Shown: positions 8,441-25,339, numbered from the stretch's first letter. The stretch: DNA of 64,000 bases from Methylobacterium mesophilicum SR1.6/6 (GCF_000364445.2 NZ_CP043538.1:4607447-4671446); one strand, 5' to 3'. Notes: a model not told the origin generated them from the letters alone. Made by a program: numbers and translations.

Positions 8441-9334
8441 TCAGCAGGCCAATGCCCGTCTGTCCAGCAAAGCTTCCGCCGCGGCGGGTGCCAGGCACGC
8501 GTCCGACGCGCAGGCATCCGCCCCGACGATCCCCGCCTCGCCGCCGTGGCGCGCGAAATACGGGCCCCCGACAAGCACGCGGATGTCCGGATTGCGGGAG
8601 GCTCGCCGCACATCCGTAACCGTTTCCGAGAGGGCCGGCAGCAGCACGTCGCAGGAGAGCGACAGGCCGACCACGTCGAACCAGTCGGCTCCGAGGAGAT
8701 CCAGCGGGTCGAGGCCGGGACCAGGCACCGCCGTGGTCACGTCCCAGCCGGCTTCCCGGAAGAAGCTCGCCACGATCGACAGGCCGAACCTGTGGGTCTC
8801 GCCGGGGCAGGGAAGGAGCAGGACACTGCGCCCGTTGGCAGGCACCGATTCGCTTTCCAACTCCGTGCAGAGCCGGCGACTCACCGCCTGGAGCCGCCCG
8901 AGCGCTTCCGTGACGGCGAGGAAGTCGCAGGCATCCTCCTCCCAGAGCGCGCCGAGGTGCCGCGCCGCCGGGGCGAGCAGGTCGAGGAGGAGGCGGGCGA
9001 GGGGCAGGCCGCCGTCGCGAAGGGCCTCGACCTGGGCGTCGAGATCCACAGGTCCGGGGGCGAGGAGCAGAGCGCTGAACGCGGCGATCTCCTGCGGGCT
9101 CGGGCCGCGCTCGCGATGCCCGCGCCGGCCAGTTGCGGGACGATGGGCCAGCATAAGACGGGGCAGGATCTCGGCCTCGACCACCCGCGCCAGGGCGTCC
9201 GGGAGCGCCCGCTGCGGCTCGGACCAGACCAGCGCCGCGTCTCTGAAAACGGGGGCGGCCTCGCCCGCGGGCCCGCAGCCTGCCGACGGCGGACCGTATT
9301 CCAGGCGCTCGCCGAAATGCCTCCAGTCTCCCAT
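8441..9334 (-). CDS. aerR: Cobalamin-binding antirepressor AerR/PpaA
   Basis: A 297-residue protein with an N-terminal helical region and a C-terminal B12-binding fold beginning near residue 170 (VLLLPCPGETHRFG). H181 in GETHRFG is the likely cobalt-ligand position; GLSLSCD and LVGGPYF are further B12-domain elements. In Rhodobacter AerR/PpaA carries light-sensitive hydroxocobalamin and relieves CrtJ/PpsR repression. I chose the ATG at 9334 because AGGGAGG lies 7 bases upstream; the longer reading from 9352 would place that Shine-Dalgarno inside the gene. It precedes ppsR on the same strand. Confidence 0.88.
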   Translation of the reverse strand: MGDWRHFGERLEYGPPSAGCGPAGEAAPVFRDAALVWSEPQRALPDALARVVEAEILPRLMLAHRPATGRRGHRERGPSPQEIAAFSALLLAPGPVDLDAQVEALRDGGLPLARLLLDLLAPAARHLGALWEEDACDFLAVTEALGRLQAVSRRLCTELESESVPANGRSVLLLPCPGETHRFGLSIVASFFREAGWDVTTAVPGPGLDPLDLLGADWFDVVGLSLSCDVLLPALSETVTDVRRASRNPDIRVLVGGPYFARHGGEAGIVGADACASDACLAPAAAEALLDRRALAC

Positions 9335-9562
9335 CGGCATCCCTCCCTGCACTGGCCCCGGCCCGGAAAGAGCCGGCGGCTGCGCTTGCGAATCGGGTGC
9401 GGCGTTGCTCGCCTGTCTATTCTTTGTCTTCGTCGGCCCCTGGATTCAAACAGCCAAGTCGCCACAATGTCCGACAGCGCCGGTGACGATACGCTTCCTG
9501 ACGAACTTGGCAATGATCTTAGAGAAAGAAAAAATATCGGTGCTCCTGTCAGCGCGCAAAAG

Positions 9563-11428
<1,866 letters not shown>

Positions 11429-11432
11429 CGCC

Positions 11433-12999
11433 ATGCAGCTCACCCTCTGGACCTACGAGGGACCTCCCCACATCGGCGCGATGCGCGTCGCGACGGCGAT
11501 GTCCGGGCTGCACTACGTGCTGCACGCGCCCCAAGGCGACACCTACGCCGACCTGCTGTTCACCATGATCGAGCGGCGGGACGCGCGCCCGCCCGTGACC
11601 TACACGACCTTCCGGGCGCAGGATCTCGGCCGCGACACCGCGCAGATCTTCAAGGAGGCGGTCTCGGCCGCGTACGCGCGCTTCCAGCCGCAGGCGATGA
11701 TCGTCGGCGCCTCCTGCACCGCCGAGCTGATCCAGGATGATCCCGGCGGGCTCGCCAAGGCCCTCGACCTGCCGATCCCCGTGATTCCGCTGGAGCTGCC
11801 CGCTTACCAGAAGAAAGAGAACTGGGGCGCGTCGGAGACCTTCTACCGCCTCGTCCGGGCGCTCGCCGGAGCCCCCGGATCGCGCTCCGCCCGTGAGCCT
11901 GGACAGCAACCGCTCTGCAATATTCTGGGTCCAACGGCGCTGGGATTCCGCCATCGGGACGACCTGATCGAGATCCGCCGGCTGCTCGATTCGCTGGGCA
12001 TCGCGGTAAATGTCGTCGCGCCGCTGGGTGCCACGCCCGGCGATCTCGGCCGGCTCCGGGCGGCCGACTTCAACGTCGTGCTCTATCCCGAGACCGCCCG
12101 CTCGGCCGCGGAGTACCTGAAGAAGAGTTTCGGGCAGCCGTTTACGCAAACCGTTCCGATCGGCGTCGGCGGCACGCGCCGCTTCGTTGAGGAGGTGGCG
12201 GCGCTTGCCGGGATCGACCCGGCACCGGTGCTCGACGGCCCCGGCTCGCGGCTGCCCTGGTACTCCCGCTCGGTCGACTCGACCTATCTCACGGCCAAGC
12301 GTGTCTTCGTGTTCGGAGACGCCAGCCACGCGATCGGCATCGCCCGGGTCGCCGCCAAGGAGCTGGGCTTCACCGTCGTCGGGCTCGGGACGTACGGCCG
12401 CGAATTCGCCCGCGAGGTTCGCGCCGAGGCGGCCGAGCACGGCCTCGAGGCGCTGATCACCGACGACTACCTCGATGTCGAGGCGGCGATCCGCGCGGCC
12501 GCGCCGGAACTGGTCCTCGGCACCCAGATGGAGCGCCATGTCGCCAAGCGGCTCGGCATCCCCTGCGCGGTGATCTCCGCGCCGGTCCACGTCCAGGATT
12601 TCCCGGCGCGCTACGCGCCGCAGATGGGTTTCGAGGGCGCCAACGTCCTATTCGACACCCTGGTCCATCCGTTGATGATGGGCCTCGAAGAGCACCTCCT
12701 CGGCATGTTCCGGGAGGATCCCGAGTTCCACGACGGCGTCGGCCCCTCGCATCTCGGCGGCAAGTCCTTCGGGACTCCGGCGGACGGGGCGCTTGAGGCC
12801 GCGGAACGGGCGCCGGCCGACACCCCTCCGACGCCGACGCCCGTTCCGATTCTGCTGGACCGCGCGGCCTCTTGGTCGCCGGAAGCCGAGAAGGAATTGA
12901 AAAAAATCCCGTTCTTCGTGCGGGGCAAGGCGCGCACCAACACTGAGACCTTCGCCCGGGAGCGGCACCTGCCGCTCATCACCGTCGAGACCCTCTACG

Positions 13000-13025
<26 letters not shown>
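11433..13025 (+). CDS. bchB: Dark-operative protochlorophyllide reductase subunit B
   Basis: A 530-residue NifK-like partner of BchN. D36 ([10 protein letters not shown]) is the unusual aspartate ligand of the NB [4Fe-4S] cluster; [12 protein letters not shown] is the next conserved element. The C-terminal segment (about 475-530, [19 protein letters not shown]) is the helical tail of the family. I start at the ATG at 11433 ([13 protein letters not shown]), as in orthologues. It overlaps bchH by 26 bp. Confidence 0.95.
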
Positions 13026-17593
<4,568 letters not shown>

Positions 17594-17594
<1 letters not shown>

Positions 17595-18466
17595 TGGCCA
17601 GCGCCAGCTACGACGCCCGCCGAGGCGAGCTGACCACCTATTTCGACCGCACCGCGGTCGAGGCGTGGTCGCGCCTGACCTCGGACGCCCCGGTGAGCCG
17701 GATTCGCGCCACCGTGCGGGCCGGGCGCGACGCCATGCGGGCGACGCTGCTGTCCTGGCTGCCGGCCGACATGACCGGCCTGCGCCTGCTCGATGCCGGG
17801 TGCGGCACCGGCGCGCTGAGCGTCGAGGCGGCGCGGCGCGGGGCCGAGGTGGTGGCGATCGACGTCTCGCCGACGCTGATCGGGCTGGCGCAGGAGCGGC
17901 TTCCGGCGATCGCCGGAGCCGGACGGATCGATTTCCGGGTCGGCGACATGCTCGATCCGGCGCTCGGCCGCTTCGACCACGTCGTGGCAATGGATTCGCT
18001 GATCCACTACCGCGCCGGCGACATCGCCCGGGCGCTGGCCGTGCTGGGCGCGCGCACGGACGGGTCGGTGCTGTTCACGGTGGCGCCCCGCACCGCGCTG
18101 CTGACGCTGATGCACGCAGCCGGACAGTTCTTTCCGCGCAGCGACCGCTCGCCTTCCATCGTGCCAGTGACCGAGCGCGGGCTGCGGCGGCGGATGTCTT
18201 CGGAACAGGCCCTCGACGGCTTCGCCTGGGTGCAGAGCCATCGGACCAACAGCGGGTTCTATCTCTCGAACGCCATCGCGCTGACGCGCACCCAACGTGT
18301 CTCCCAACCTCACCCTCATCCTGAGGTGCCGGAGCGCAGCGGAGGCCTCGAAGGAGCCCTCCAGCCAGCCCCGCGATCCCTGGAGGGCTCCTTCGAGGCT
18401 GCTCCGCAGCACCTCAGGATGAGGGGGATGAGGGGGATGAATGGGACGGAGGGATCCGTCCGATGA
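17594..18466 (+). CDS. bchM: Mg-protoporphyrin IX methyltransferase with repeat-derived tail
   Basis: A SAM-dependent methyltransferase that esterifies Mg-protoporphyrin IX. LLDAGCGTGALSVEAA (65-80) is SAM motif I, DYV-type motifs follow, and GFYLSNAIALTRT (about 221-233) is the usual C-terminal end. The frame continues to residue 290: about residues 240-277 (PHPHPEVPERSGGLEGALQ onward) are encoded by a palindromic repeat that is intergenic elsewhere in the window. The total of 290 residues is some 50-60 longer than usual. The stop overlaps the lhaA ATG (ATGA), so coupling is kept in spite of the insertion. Confidence 0.93.
18316..18423. repeat. Palindromic repeat family A, copy 1 (inside bchM)
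   Basis: A 108-bp nested inverted repeat: outer arms CTCATCCTGAGGTGC and GCACCTCAGGATGAG, inner arms around CTCGAAGGAGCCCTCCAG and its mirror. The same element occurs at 25374-25484, 46369-46472 and 51245-51353. Here it is fully translated as the end of BchM. A strong cruciform or RNA hairpin is expected. Confidence 0.9.
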
Positions 18467-19890
18467 AGTCCAGCCGCGCCCTCACCGCCGCCCTCATGCG
18501 CCTCGGCCCGGCGATCCTGCCCTTCGCGGATGCCGCCACCGTCGAGCTGCCTCTGGGCCGCCTCCTGCGCCTCGCTCTGTTCCAGGTCACGGTCGGCATG
18601 GCCGCGGTGCTGCTGATCGGGACCCTCAACCGGGTGATGATCGTCGAACTGGGCGTCCCGGCCTGGATCGTCGCGGTGATGCTGGCCCTGCCACTCATCT
18701 TCGCACCGCTGCGGGCGATCGTCGGCTTCCGATCGGACACGCACCGCTCGGTGCTGGGCTGGCGGCGGGTGCCCTACATCTGGTTCGGCACGCTGCTCCA
18801 GTTCGGCGGGCTGGCGATCATGCCGTTCGCCCTCCTGATCCTGTCGGGCGACACGACCGGGCCGCTCTGGGTCGGCGACCTCGCGGCGGCTCTGGCCTTC
18901 CTGCTGGTCGGCGCAGGGCTCCACACCACCCAGACAGTCGGGCTGGCGCTCGCCACCGACCTCGCCCCCGCCCATGCGCGTCCGAAGGTGGTGGCACTGC
19001 TCTGCGCGGCGCTCCTGTTCGGCATGATGGCGAGCGCCGTGCTGTTCGGCCTGTTCCTGGCCCATTTCTCGCCGGTGCGGCTGATCCAGGTGATCCAGGG
19101 CGCGGCTTTGGTCACCATCATCCTCAACGGGATCGCCCTGTGGAAGCAGGAGCCGCGCGATCCCAACCGGACCCGCGCGGCGCCGCAGCGCGACTTCCGC
19201 GCCTCCTGGAAGGCTTACGCCGGCGAGGGCACCGCCCGGCGGCGCCTTATGGCGATCGGCCTCGGCACCGCGGGCTTCTCGATGCAGGACATCCTGCTCG
19301 AACCCTATGGCGGCCAGATCCTGCATCTGTCGGTCGCCGCCACCACGGCCCTGACCGCGCTGCTCGCGGCCGGCGGCGGCCTGGGCCTCCTGATCGCGGC
19401 CCGCTGGCTCAACCGCGGCGGCGATCCGTTCCGGGTGTCGGCGGTCGGGGCCGGGATCGGCATCCTGGCCTTCTCGGCGGTGGTGTTCGCCGCGCCGCTG
19501 GCCTCGGCTGACCTGTTCGCCGCGGGCGTGAGCCTGATCGGCCTCGGCGGCGGCCTGTTCGCCCACGGCACGCTCACCGCCTCGATGAACCGCGCCGGTC
19601 CGGAGGATACGGGTCTCGCGCTGGGCGCCTGGGGCGCCGTGCAGGCGACGGCCGCCGGATTGTCGATCGCCGCGAGCGGCCTCGTGCGCGACGTGGGCGG
19701 CGCCATTGCCCAGTCGGGGGTCCTCGGCGAGGGCATGAACGAACCGGCGATCGGCTACCTGATCGTCTACCACATCGAGATCGCCCTGCTGTTCGCCGCG
19801 CTCCTGGCCCTCGGGCCGCTGGTGCGGGAGGACGCGCGCGCGGAGACGCAACACCGGCTCGGCGGCGATCTTGCCGGCCGGGCAGCCTGA
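18463..19890 (+). CDS. lhaA: Light-harvesting 1 assembly protein LhaA (PucC family)
   Basis: A 475-residue membrane protein of the PucC/BCD family with about twelve helices. Typical blocks are LNRVMIVELGVPAW, GFRSDTHRSVLGWRRVPYIWFGT and DILLEPYGGQIL. LhaA aids LH1 antenna assembly, probably by chaperoning bacteriochlorophyll. Its place between bchM and puhA is the classic one. The ATG is preceded by purine-rich sequence left by repeat A and overlaps the bchM stop. Confidence 0.94.
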   Translation: MKSSRALTAALMRLGPAILPFADAATVELPLGRLLRLALFQVTVGMAAVLLIGTLNRVMIVELGVPAWIVAVMLALPLIFAPLRAIVGFRSDTHRSVLGWRRVPYIWFGTLLQFGGLAIMPFALLILSGDTTGPLWVGDLAAALAFLLVGAGLHTTQTVGLALATDLAPAHARPKVVALLCAALLFGMMASAVLFGLFLAHFSPVRLIQVIQGAALVTIILNGIALWKQEPRDPNRTRAAPQRDFRASWKAYAGEGTARRRLMAIGLGTAGFSMQDILLEPYGGQILHLSVAATTALTALLAAGGGLGLLIAARWLNRGGDPFRVSAVGAGIGILAFSAVVFAAPLASADLFAAGVSLIGLGGGLFAHGTLTASMNRAGPEDTGLALGAWGAVQATAAGLSIAASGLVRDVGGAIAQSGVLGEGMNEPAIGYLIVYHIEIALLFAALLALGPLVREDARAETQHRLGGDLAGRAA

Positions 19891-19908
19891 GACACGGGGA
19901 GGACAGCC

Positions 19909-20688
19909 ATGCCAACCGGCGCACTTACGGGTTATGTCGACGTCGCCCAGGTCGTGCTCTACGCGTTCTTCTTCTTCTTCGCGGGGCTGGTGTTCTGGCT
20001 GCGCCGCGAGGACCGACGGGAGGGTTATCCCCTCGAGAACGAGGCCGTCGGGCGCCGCAAGGCGGTCGATCCCTTCCTGATCCCGCGGTCGAAGGCCTTC
20101 CACCTGCCCGGCGGGGAGACGACCTATGCGCCGCAGGCGGTCCATGGCCGCGACGACATCGAGACCGGCATCCCGGCCCGCAAGGTCGAGCCCTGGCCGG
20201 GCGCGCCCTACGAGCGGACGGATGCGTCGCTTCAGGCCGGCGTCGGCCCCGGCTCCTGGGTGCTGCGGCACGACGTCCATGACCGGACCTGGGACGAGGA
20301 GATCCGCATCGTGCCCCTCCGGGTGGCGAAGAACTTCGTCATCCACGAGGACGGACCGAACCCGATCGGCATGACGGTGTTCGGCACCGACAACGCCGTG
20401 GCGGGCGTCGTCAGCGACGTCTGGGTCGACCGCGGCGAGTCGCTGATCCGCTACTACGAGGTGGAGCTTTCCACCGGCGGCCGCCGCCTGATGCCGGCCA
20501 CCTTCTGCCGGGCGGGCGGCTTCACCAAGACGGTGAAGTCCGAGGCGTTGCTCGCCAGCCAGTTCGCCGACATCCCGGCCACCCGCGACCCCGACAGCGT
20601 GACCTTCCTGGAGGAGGAGCGGATCATGTCCTACTTCGGCGCCGGCACGCTCTACGCCACGCCGGCCCGCGCGGAGCCCCTGATATGA
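19909..20688 (+). CDS. puhA: Photosynthetic reaction centre H subunit
   Basis: A 259-residue protein with one N-terminal transmembrane helix (about residues 12-31) and a cytoplasmic beta-rich domain starting with REDRREGYPLE. It caps the L/M reaction-centre core and forms the proton path to QB. GGGGAGG precedes the ATG. L and M genes (pufLM) are not in this window. Its stop overlaps the puhB start. Confidence 0.96.
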   Translation: MPTGALTGYVDVAQVVLYAFFFFFAGLVFWLRREDRREGYPLENEAVGRRKAVDPFLIPRSKAFHLPGGETTYAPQAVHGRDDIETGIPARKVEPWPGAPYERTDASLQAGVGPGSWVLRHDVHDRTWDEEIRIVPLRVAKNFVIHEDGPNPIGMTVFGTDNAVAGVVSDVWVDRGESLIRYYEVELSTGGRRLMPATFCRAGGFTKTVKSEALLASQFADIPATRDPDSVTFLEEERIMSYFGAGTLYATPARAEPLI

Positions 20689-21335
20689 GCGGCGACTTCC
20701 TCCCCGAGGGCACCCTGCGGGGGCTGCCCGGCCCGCTGCCGGCGGGCGAGCGCATCCTGTGGCAGGGAGCGCCGACCACATCGGGCCTGCTCGTGCGGGT
20801 GTTCCACGCACGCTTGGTGATCGCGTGGTTCGCGATCTGCGCCCTGGCCTTCGGATTGGCCGCTGGCGGGCCAGGGGCAGCGCTCAAGGTTGTCGGACCG
20901 ACGCTGATGGTCGGCGCGGTCGGGCTCGCACTGCTGTGGCTGTTGGCGTGGCTCACCCACCGCACCACGATCTACACGATCACCAATCGTCGAATCGTGC
21001 TGCAGGCCGGCATCGCCCTGCCGGTGACCCACAACCTGCCCTTCGCGCAGATCGAGACCGCGTCCCTGCGCGCCTTCACCGACGGGAGCGGCGACGTACC
21101 GCTGCAGTTGCGGCCGGGCCTGCGCATCGCCTACCTTCAGCTCTGGCCGCATGCCCGGCCCTGGCGTCTCGCACGGACTGAGCCCATGCTCCGGTCCGTG
21201 CCGGAGGCCGACGCGGCGGCGGCGCTGCTGGCGCGCGCGCTCGCGGCCCATGCCGACGGTGCGGCGCCGCCGGTCCGGGTCGCCCGGCTGGGCCCGGCAA
21301 ACGAGAATCCCGGCCGCCTCGTCGCGGCCGAATAA
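20685..21335 (+). CDS. puhB: Photosynthetic complex assembly protein PuhB
   Basis: A 216-residue membrane protein with two or three hydrophobic segments (about residues 42-90) and a PH-like domain carrying HRTTIYTITNRRIVLQAGIALP. PuhB assists reaction-centre assembly and maturation in Rhodobacter. It overlaps puhA by 4 bp and is 11 bp before puhC. Confidence 0.93.
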   Translation: MSGDFLPEGTLRGLPGPLPAGERILWQGAPTTSGLLVRVFHARLVIAWFAICALAFGLAAGGPGAALKVVGPTLMVGAVGLALLWLLAWLTHRTTIYTITNRRIVLQAGIALPVTHNLPFAQIETASLRAFTDGSGDVPLQLRPGLRIAYLQLWPHARPWRLARTEPMLRSVPEADAAAALLARALAAHADGAAPPVRVARLGPANENPGRLVAAE

Positions 21336-21346
21336 GGGAGGGGGCG

Positions 21347-21832
21347 ATGGGCGATCGGGCGGACACCACCGGCCGAACGACGGGACCGGCGCCGGCGCTG
21401 CTGATGATCGGCGTCGGGGCGATGATGGGCTTCACCATGCTGGCGGTCCTGGTCGGCCGGAGCGAGAAGATCGGCCTCGTCGCCCTGCCGCCCGCGAAGC
21501 CCGTGGCCCGGCTGGAATTCCGCGCCGAGGATCAGGTCGACGGCTCGATCGCCCTGCGTGACGTCGCCGACCGGCACATCGTCGCCTGGGTCCGGCCCGG
21601 CGAGGACGGCTTTCTGAGGGGGACCCTGCGGGGCCTCGCCCAGGCCCGCCAGCGCGAAGGCCTCGGGCCGGAGAAGCCCTTCAGCCTGACCCGCTATGAT
21701 GACGGCCGCCTTGCGCTGGCCGACGAGGCCACCGGCCGCCGGGTGCCGCTGGAGGCCTTCGGGCCGACCAATGCGGGCGCCTTCGCCCGCCTGATGCCCG
21801 CCCCGGGCGTGCCCGCCACGGAGACGCGGTGA
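21347..21832 (+). CDS. puhC: Photosynthetic complex assembly protein PuhC
   Basis: A 161-residue protein with a single N-terminal membrane anchor (about residues 18-40) and a periplasmic domain with LEFRAEDQVDGSIALRDVADRHIV and GFLRGTLRGLAQARQREG, as in PuhC, which affects LH1 organisation and growth under light. GGGAGG precedes the ATG. The stop touches the next gene. Confidence 0.92.
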   Translation: MGDRADTTGRTTGPAPALLMIGVGAMMGFTMLAVLVGRSEKIGLVALPPAKPVARLEFRAEDQVDGSIALRDVADRHIVAWVRPGEDGFLRGTLRGLAQARQREGLGPEKPFSLTRYDDGRLALADEATGRRVPLEAFGPTNAGAFARLMPAPGVPATETR

Positions 21833-22128
21833 TGGGCCTGTTCGGCAGCCGCACCGTCACCGTTCCCTGCACGGTGGAGATCGAGCAGACTCCCGAGAGC
21901 CTGCACGCGCACGTCACCCTGGATGCCGGCTTCGAGATCGAGCCCGGCGACGCGGTGCAGGTGCACGACGCACCGACCTCGGTGCCCTACGGCGAGCGGC
22001 TCACCGTGCGCCGTACCGCCACCGTCACCCGGGCCGGCGCGCTGGAGCGGGCCTGGACCAAGCTCATCGCCCATCTTGAGCTGACCGAACTCTACGAGGT
22101 CAGCTTTTCCGAGAGGAGGAAGCTGTGA
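21832..22128 (+). CDS. Conserved hypothetical protein between puhC and acsF
   Basis: A 98-residue soluble protein, apparently a small beta-rich domain ([21 protein letters not shown], then [15 protein letters not shown]). I know no function; a protein of this size sits at the same place in several alphaproteobacterial photosynthesis clusters. Its start overlaps the puhC stop and its stop overlaps the acsF GTG, so it is translationally coupled to both. A role as small cofactor of the AcsF cyclase is possible but unproven. A GTG at 21829 is an alternative start. Confidence 0.8.
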   Translation: MGLFGSRTVTVPCTVEIEQTPESLHAHVTLDAGFEIEPGDAVQVHDAPTSVPYGERLTVRRTATVTRAGALERAWTKLIAHLELTELYEVSFSERRKL

Positions 22129-23213
22129 ACGCACCCGTCCCGCCACCCTCCGGCCAGCCCATCCCGAAGACTCCGGTCAACGAATCGACACGGGCCGCCC
22201 AGGAGACGACCTTCCTCAGCCCGCGCTTCTACACGACCGACTTCGACGAGCTCGACCGCACGAATGTCGAGCCGGTGCGGCGCGACTGGGATATCCTGAT
22301 CGCCGAGCTGCGCGCCGACCCGAACAAGCGCCACTTCACCCGCAACGAGGAGTTCGACTGCGACCTGTCGCGGATGGAGCCCGAGCTGCGGAAGGAGTTT
22401 TTGGATTTCCTAGTCTCGTCCATCACGGCGGAATTTTCCGGCTGCGTCCTCTACGCGGAGATGAGGAAGCGGGCTAAGAACAAAGATATCAAAGAGCTGT
22501 TCGGCTTCATGAGCCGCGACGAGGCGCGTCACGCCGGCTTCATCAACGACACGCTCAAGGATTTCGGCATCGGCGTGGACCTGGGCTTCCTCACCAAGTC
22601 CAAGAAATACACGTTCTTCCGGCCGAAGTTCATCTTCTACGCCACCTATCTGTCTGAAAAGATCGGCTACGCCCGCTACATCACGATCTTCCGCGAGCTG
22701 GAGCGGCACCCGGAGCGGCGCATCCACCCGATCTTCAAGTGGTTCGAGCTGTGGTGCAACGACGAGTTCCGCCACGGCGAGGCCTTCGCGCTGCTGATGC
22801 GGGCGAACCCGAAGCTGACGAGCGGCGTGAACCGCTACTGGATCCGGTTCTTCCTGCTGGCGGTCTTCGCGACGATGTACGTGCGCGACCATCACCGCCC
22901 GGCCTTCCACGCCGCGCTCGGGGTCGACCCCAGCGACTACGACTTCAAGGTCTTCCGGATCACCTCGGAGATCTCCCGCCAGACCTTCCCGCTGGAGCTC
23001 GATATCGACAACCCGAAGTTCAAGGCGGGGCTCGACCGGCTGCTCGCCTGCTCGCGGGCGATCGCCGACGCGAAGGCGAAGGGTGGGCTCATCGGCAAGG
23101 TCCTGCAGGGTGTCCACGCCGCCCGGGCGGCCGTGACCTTCGCGCGGCTGTACCTGCTGCCCGTCAAGGCCAACGCCCTGCCGGCCGACATCCGCCTCCA
23201 GCCGGTCTGGTAG
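22125..23213 (+). CDS. acsF: Oxygen-dependent Mg-protoporphyrin IX monomethyl ester cyclase
   Basis: A 362-residue diiron enzyme that forms ring E of bacteriochlorophyll using O2. Ferritin-like iron ligands appear as E103 region, DEARH (E133, H136) and DEFRHGEA (E214, H217). GAGAGGAGG stands before the GTG start. Its presence fits an aerobic phototroph; the anaerobic BchE is not in the window. Confidence 0.96.
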   Translation: MNAPVPPPSGQPIPKTPVNESTRAAQETTFLSPRFYTTDFDELDRTNVEPVRRDWDILIAELRADPNKRHFTRNEEFDCDLSRMEPELRKEFLDFLVSSITAEFSGCVLYAEMRKRAKNKDIKELFGFMSRDEARHAGFINDTLKDFGIGVDLGFLTKSKKYTFFRPKFIFYATYLSEKIGYARYITIFRELERHPERRIHPIFKWFELWCNDEFRHGEAFALLMRANPKLTSGVNRYWIRFFLLAVFATMYVRDHHRPAFHAALGVDPSDYDFKVFRITSEISRQTFPLELDIDNPKFKAGLDRLLACSRAIADAKAKGGLIGKVLQGVHAARAAVTFARLYLLPVKANALPADIRLQPVW

Positions 23214-23214
23214 C

Positions 23215-24009
23215 ATGGGGACCTACGCCGCCCCGGTGCTCTACGCGGTGCTGCTCTGGTGGTTCTCCACCGGGCTGATCCTGCTGCTCGACCACGCCCC
23301 GCGGCGGACGCATCCGTGGAGCATGGCCGGGGCGACGCTGCTGCTCGCCGTCGCCCTGGTGGCGATCCGCTCCAGCGCCGCCGACACGAGCGCGACGGGG
23401 GCCTACACGGCCTTCACGGCGGCGCTGATCGTCTGGGGCTGGCAGGAGATGAGCTACTACATGGGCTTCCTGTCGGGGCCCCGGCCGGTCGCCTGCGCGC
23501 CGGGGGTGCGGGGGGTCGACCGGTTTCTCGCGGCGCTCGCCACCAGCCTGTGGCACGAATTCGCCATCGTGGTCGGCGGCTTGGCCATCCTCGCGCTCGT
23601 CTGGGGCAGCCCCAACCGCTTCGCCCTGTGGACCTACGGCACTCTGGTGGTGATGAACCTCTCGGCCCGGCTCAACCTGTTCCTGGGGGTGCGCAATCTC
23701 CACGCCGAGTTCCTGCCGGACCATCTCGGCTATCTGGCCTGCTACCTGTCGCGCAAGCCGATGAACCTGTTGTTCCCGGTTTCGGTGAGCCTCGGGACCA
23801 TCGCGGCGGCGCTGCTCGGGCGCGCGGCGCTCGGCGCCGACCTGCTGGAGCACGAGCTGATCGGCTTCACGGTGCTGGCGACCCTCACGGCGCTCGCCAC
23901 CCTGGAGCACTGGTTCCTGATGCTTCCGCTGCCCTCGGCGGAGCTGTGGCGCTGGAGCCTGCCGGCGCGGGCGCCCGGGGAGGCGGCCAGAAAGCCGGAT
24001 CGGGTGTAG
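23215..24009 (+). CDS. puhE: Photosynthetic complex assembly protein PuhE (DUF3623)
   Basis: A 264-residue protein with about seven transmembrane segments. Conserved features: [23 protein letters not shown] and [18 protein letters not shown]. PuhE modulates bacteriochlorophyll production and reaction-centre assembly in Rhodobacter. It begins 1 bp after acsF and ends the coupled plus-strand chain. Confidence 0.92.
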   Translation: MGTYAAPVLYAVLLWWFSTGLILLLDHAPRRTHPWSMAGATLLLAVALVAIRSSAADTSATGAYTAFTAALIVWGWQEMSYYMGFLSGPRPVACAPGVRGVDRFLAALATSLWHEFAIVVGGLAILALVWGSPNRFALWTYGTLVVMNLSARLNLFLGVRNLHAEFLPDHLGYLACYLSRKPMNLLFPVSVSLGTIAAALLGRAALGADLLEHELIGFTVLATLTALATLEHWFLMLPLPSAELWRWSLPARAPGEAARKPDRV

Positions 24010-24041
24010 GGCGAGGGATCACAGCCGGGCGATGCACGTCC

Positions 24042-24058
24042 ACCAGTTTGGAACTGGT
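24042..24058. promoter_or_regulatory. Palindrome upstream of hemA
   Basis: ACCAGTT-TGG-AACTGGT, 7-bp perfect arms around a 3-bp centre, lies about 65 bp before the hemA start in the 112-bp puhE-hemA gap. It could be an operator or a small leader hairpin. It does not match TGT-N12-ACA. Confidence 0.35.
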
Positions 24059-24121
24059 CTTGTGCGAAGTCCGGTGTCACAGGCGGGATCAACCCGCAGC
24101 GGGAATTCGGGGAGAGGCGAC

Positions 24122-25339
24122 ATGGACTACGAAAAGTTCTTCGGGGCTGAGATCGCCGGACTTCACCGGGAGGGCCGCTACCGGGTCTTCACCGACCTCG
24201 AGCGCCACGCGGGCAAATTCCCGCACGCCACGCACCACCATGCGGGCGGGACGCGGCCCGTGACGGTCTGGTGCTCCAACGACTATCTCGGCATGGGCCA
24301 GCACCCCACGGTCACCGGGGCGATGCACGAGGCCATCGACCGCTGCGGTGCCGGCGCCGGCGGCACCCGCAACATCTCGGGCACCAACCACTACCACGTG
24401 CTGCTGGAGCAGGAGCTCGCCGACCTCCACGGCAAGGAAGCGGCGCTGCTATTCACCTCCGGCTACGTGTCGAACTGGGCGGCACTGGGGACTCTGGCGT
24501 CGCGCCTGCCGAACTGCGCGGTCTTCTCCGATTCCGAGAACCACGCCTCGATGATCGAGGGCATCCGGTTCTCCCGCGCCGAGCGCCACATCTTCCGCCA
24601 CAACGATCCCGAGGATCTGAACCGGAAGCTCGGCCTGATCGATCCGTCGCGGCCGAAGCTGGTGGCCTTCGAGTCGGTCTACTCGATGGACGGCGACATC
24701 GCGCCGATCGCCGAGATCTGCGACGTGGCCGAGGCCCACGGGGCGCTCACCTACCTCGACGAGGTTCACGCGGTCGGCCTCTACGGCGCCCGCGGCGGCG
24801 GCATCTCGGAGCGGGACGGCGTCGCCCACCGGCTCGACGTGATCGAGGGCACGCTCGGCAAGGCCTTCGCCGTGCACGGCGGCTACATCACGGCGTCCGA
24901 AAAGCTCTGCGACTTCGTGCGCAGCTTCGCCTCGGGCTTCATCTTCACCACCTCGCTGCCCCCCGCGGTGGCGGCCGGCGCGGCGGCGTCGATCCGCCAC
25001 CTGAAGGCGAGCGGCGCCGAGCGTGCCCGGCATCAGGAGCGCGTCGCGAAGGTCCGCGAGGCCCTGGAGGCCGCCGACATCCCGACCATGCCGAACGACA
25101 GCCACATCGTGCCGGTGATGGTCTGCGACCCGGTGCTGTGCAAGGCGATCTCCGACACCCTGCTCGACGAGTTCGGCATCTACGTGCAGCCGATCAACTA
25201 CCCGACGGTCGCCCGCGGCACCGAGCGCCTGCGGATCACCCCGTCACCGCTGCACACGGATGCCGACATCGCCCACCTGGTCGAGGCACTCTCGACGATC
25301 TGGGGACGGATCGGGCTGCGGCAGAAGGCGGCGGAGTAA
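24122..25339 (+). CDS. hemA: 5-aminolevulinate synthase
   Basis: A 405-residue PLP enzyme that condenses glycine with succinyl-CoA (C4 pathway), feeding heme, B12 and bacteriochlorophyll. Seen: [33 protein letters not shown] and the PLP lysine K247 in [13 protein letters not shown]. The ATG at 24122 has GGGGAGAGG upstream; an in-frame extension to 24032 is not family-like. It follows puhE, as in other clusters. Confidence 0.96.
   Translation: MDYEKFFGAEIAGLHREGRYRVFTDLERHAGKFPHATHHHAGGTRPVTVWCSNDYLGMGQHPTVTGAMHEAIDRCGAGAGGTRNISGTNHYHVLLEQELADLHGKEAALLFTSGYVSNWAALGTLASRLPNCAVFSDSENHASMIEGIRFSRAERHIFRHNDPEDLNRKLGLIDPSRPKLVAFESVYSMDGDIAPIAEICDVAEAHGALTYLDEVHAVGLYGARGGGISERDGVAHRLDVIEGTLGKAFAVHGGYITASEKLCDFVRSFASGFIFTTSLPPAVAAGAAASIRHLKASGAERARHQERVAKVREALEAADIPTMPNDSHIVPVMVCDPVLCKAISDTLLDEFGIYVQPINYPTVARGTERLRITPSPLHTDADIAHLVEALSTIWGRIGLRQKAAE

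Noticed and set aside
9335..9352. A six-residue longer AerR start at 9352
   Set aside because: It would place the AGGGAGG Shine-Dalgarno within the coding region; the ATG at 9334 is better spaced.
24042..24121. A PpsR site before hemA
   Set aside because: TGT and ACA are present but 15 bp apart instead of 12; only the unrelated ACCAGTT palindrome is supported.
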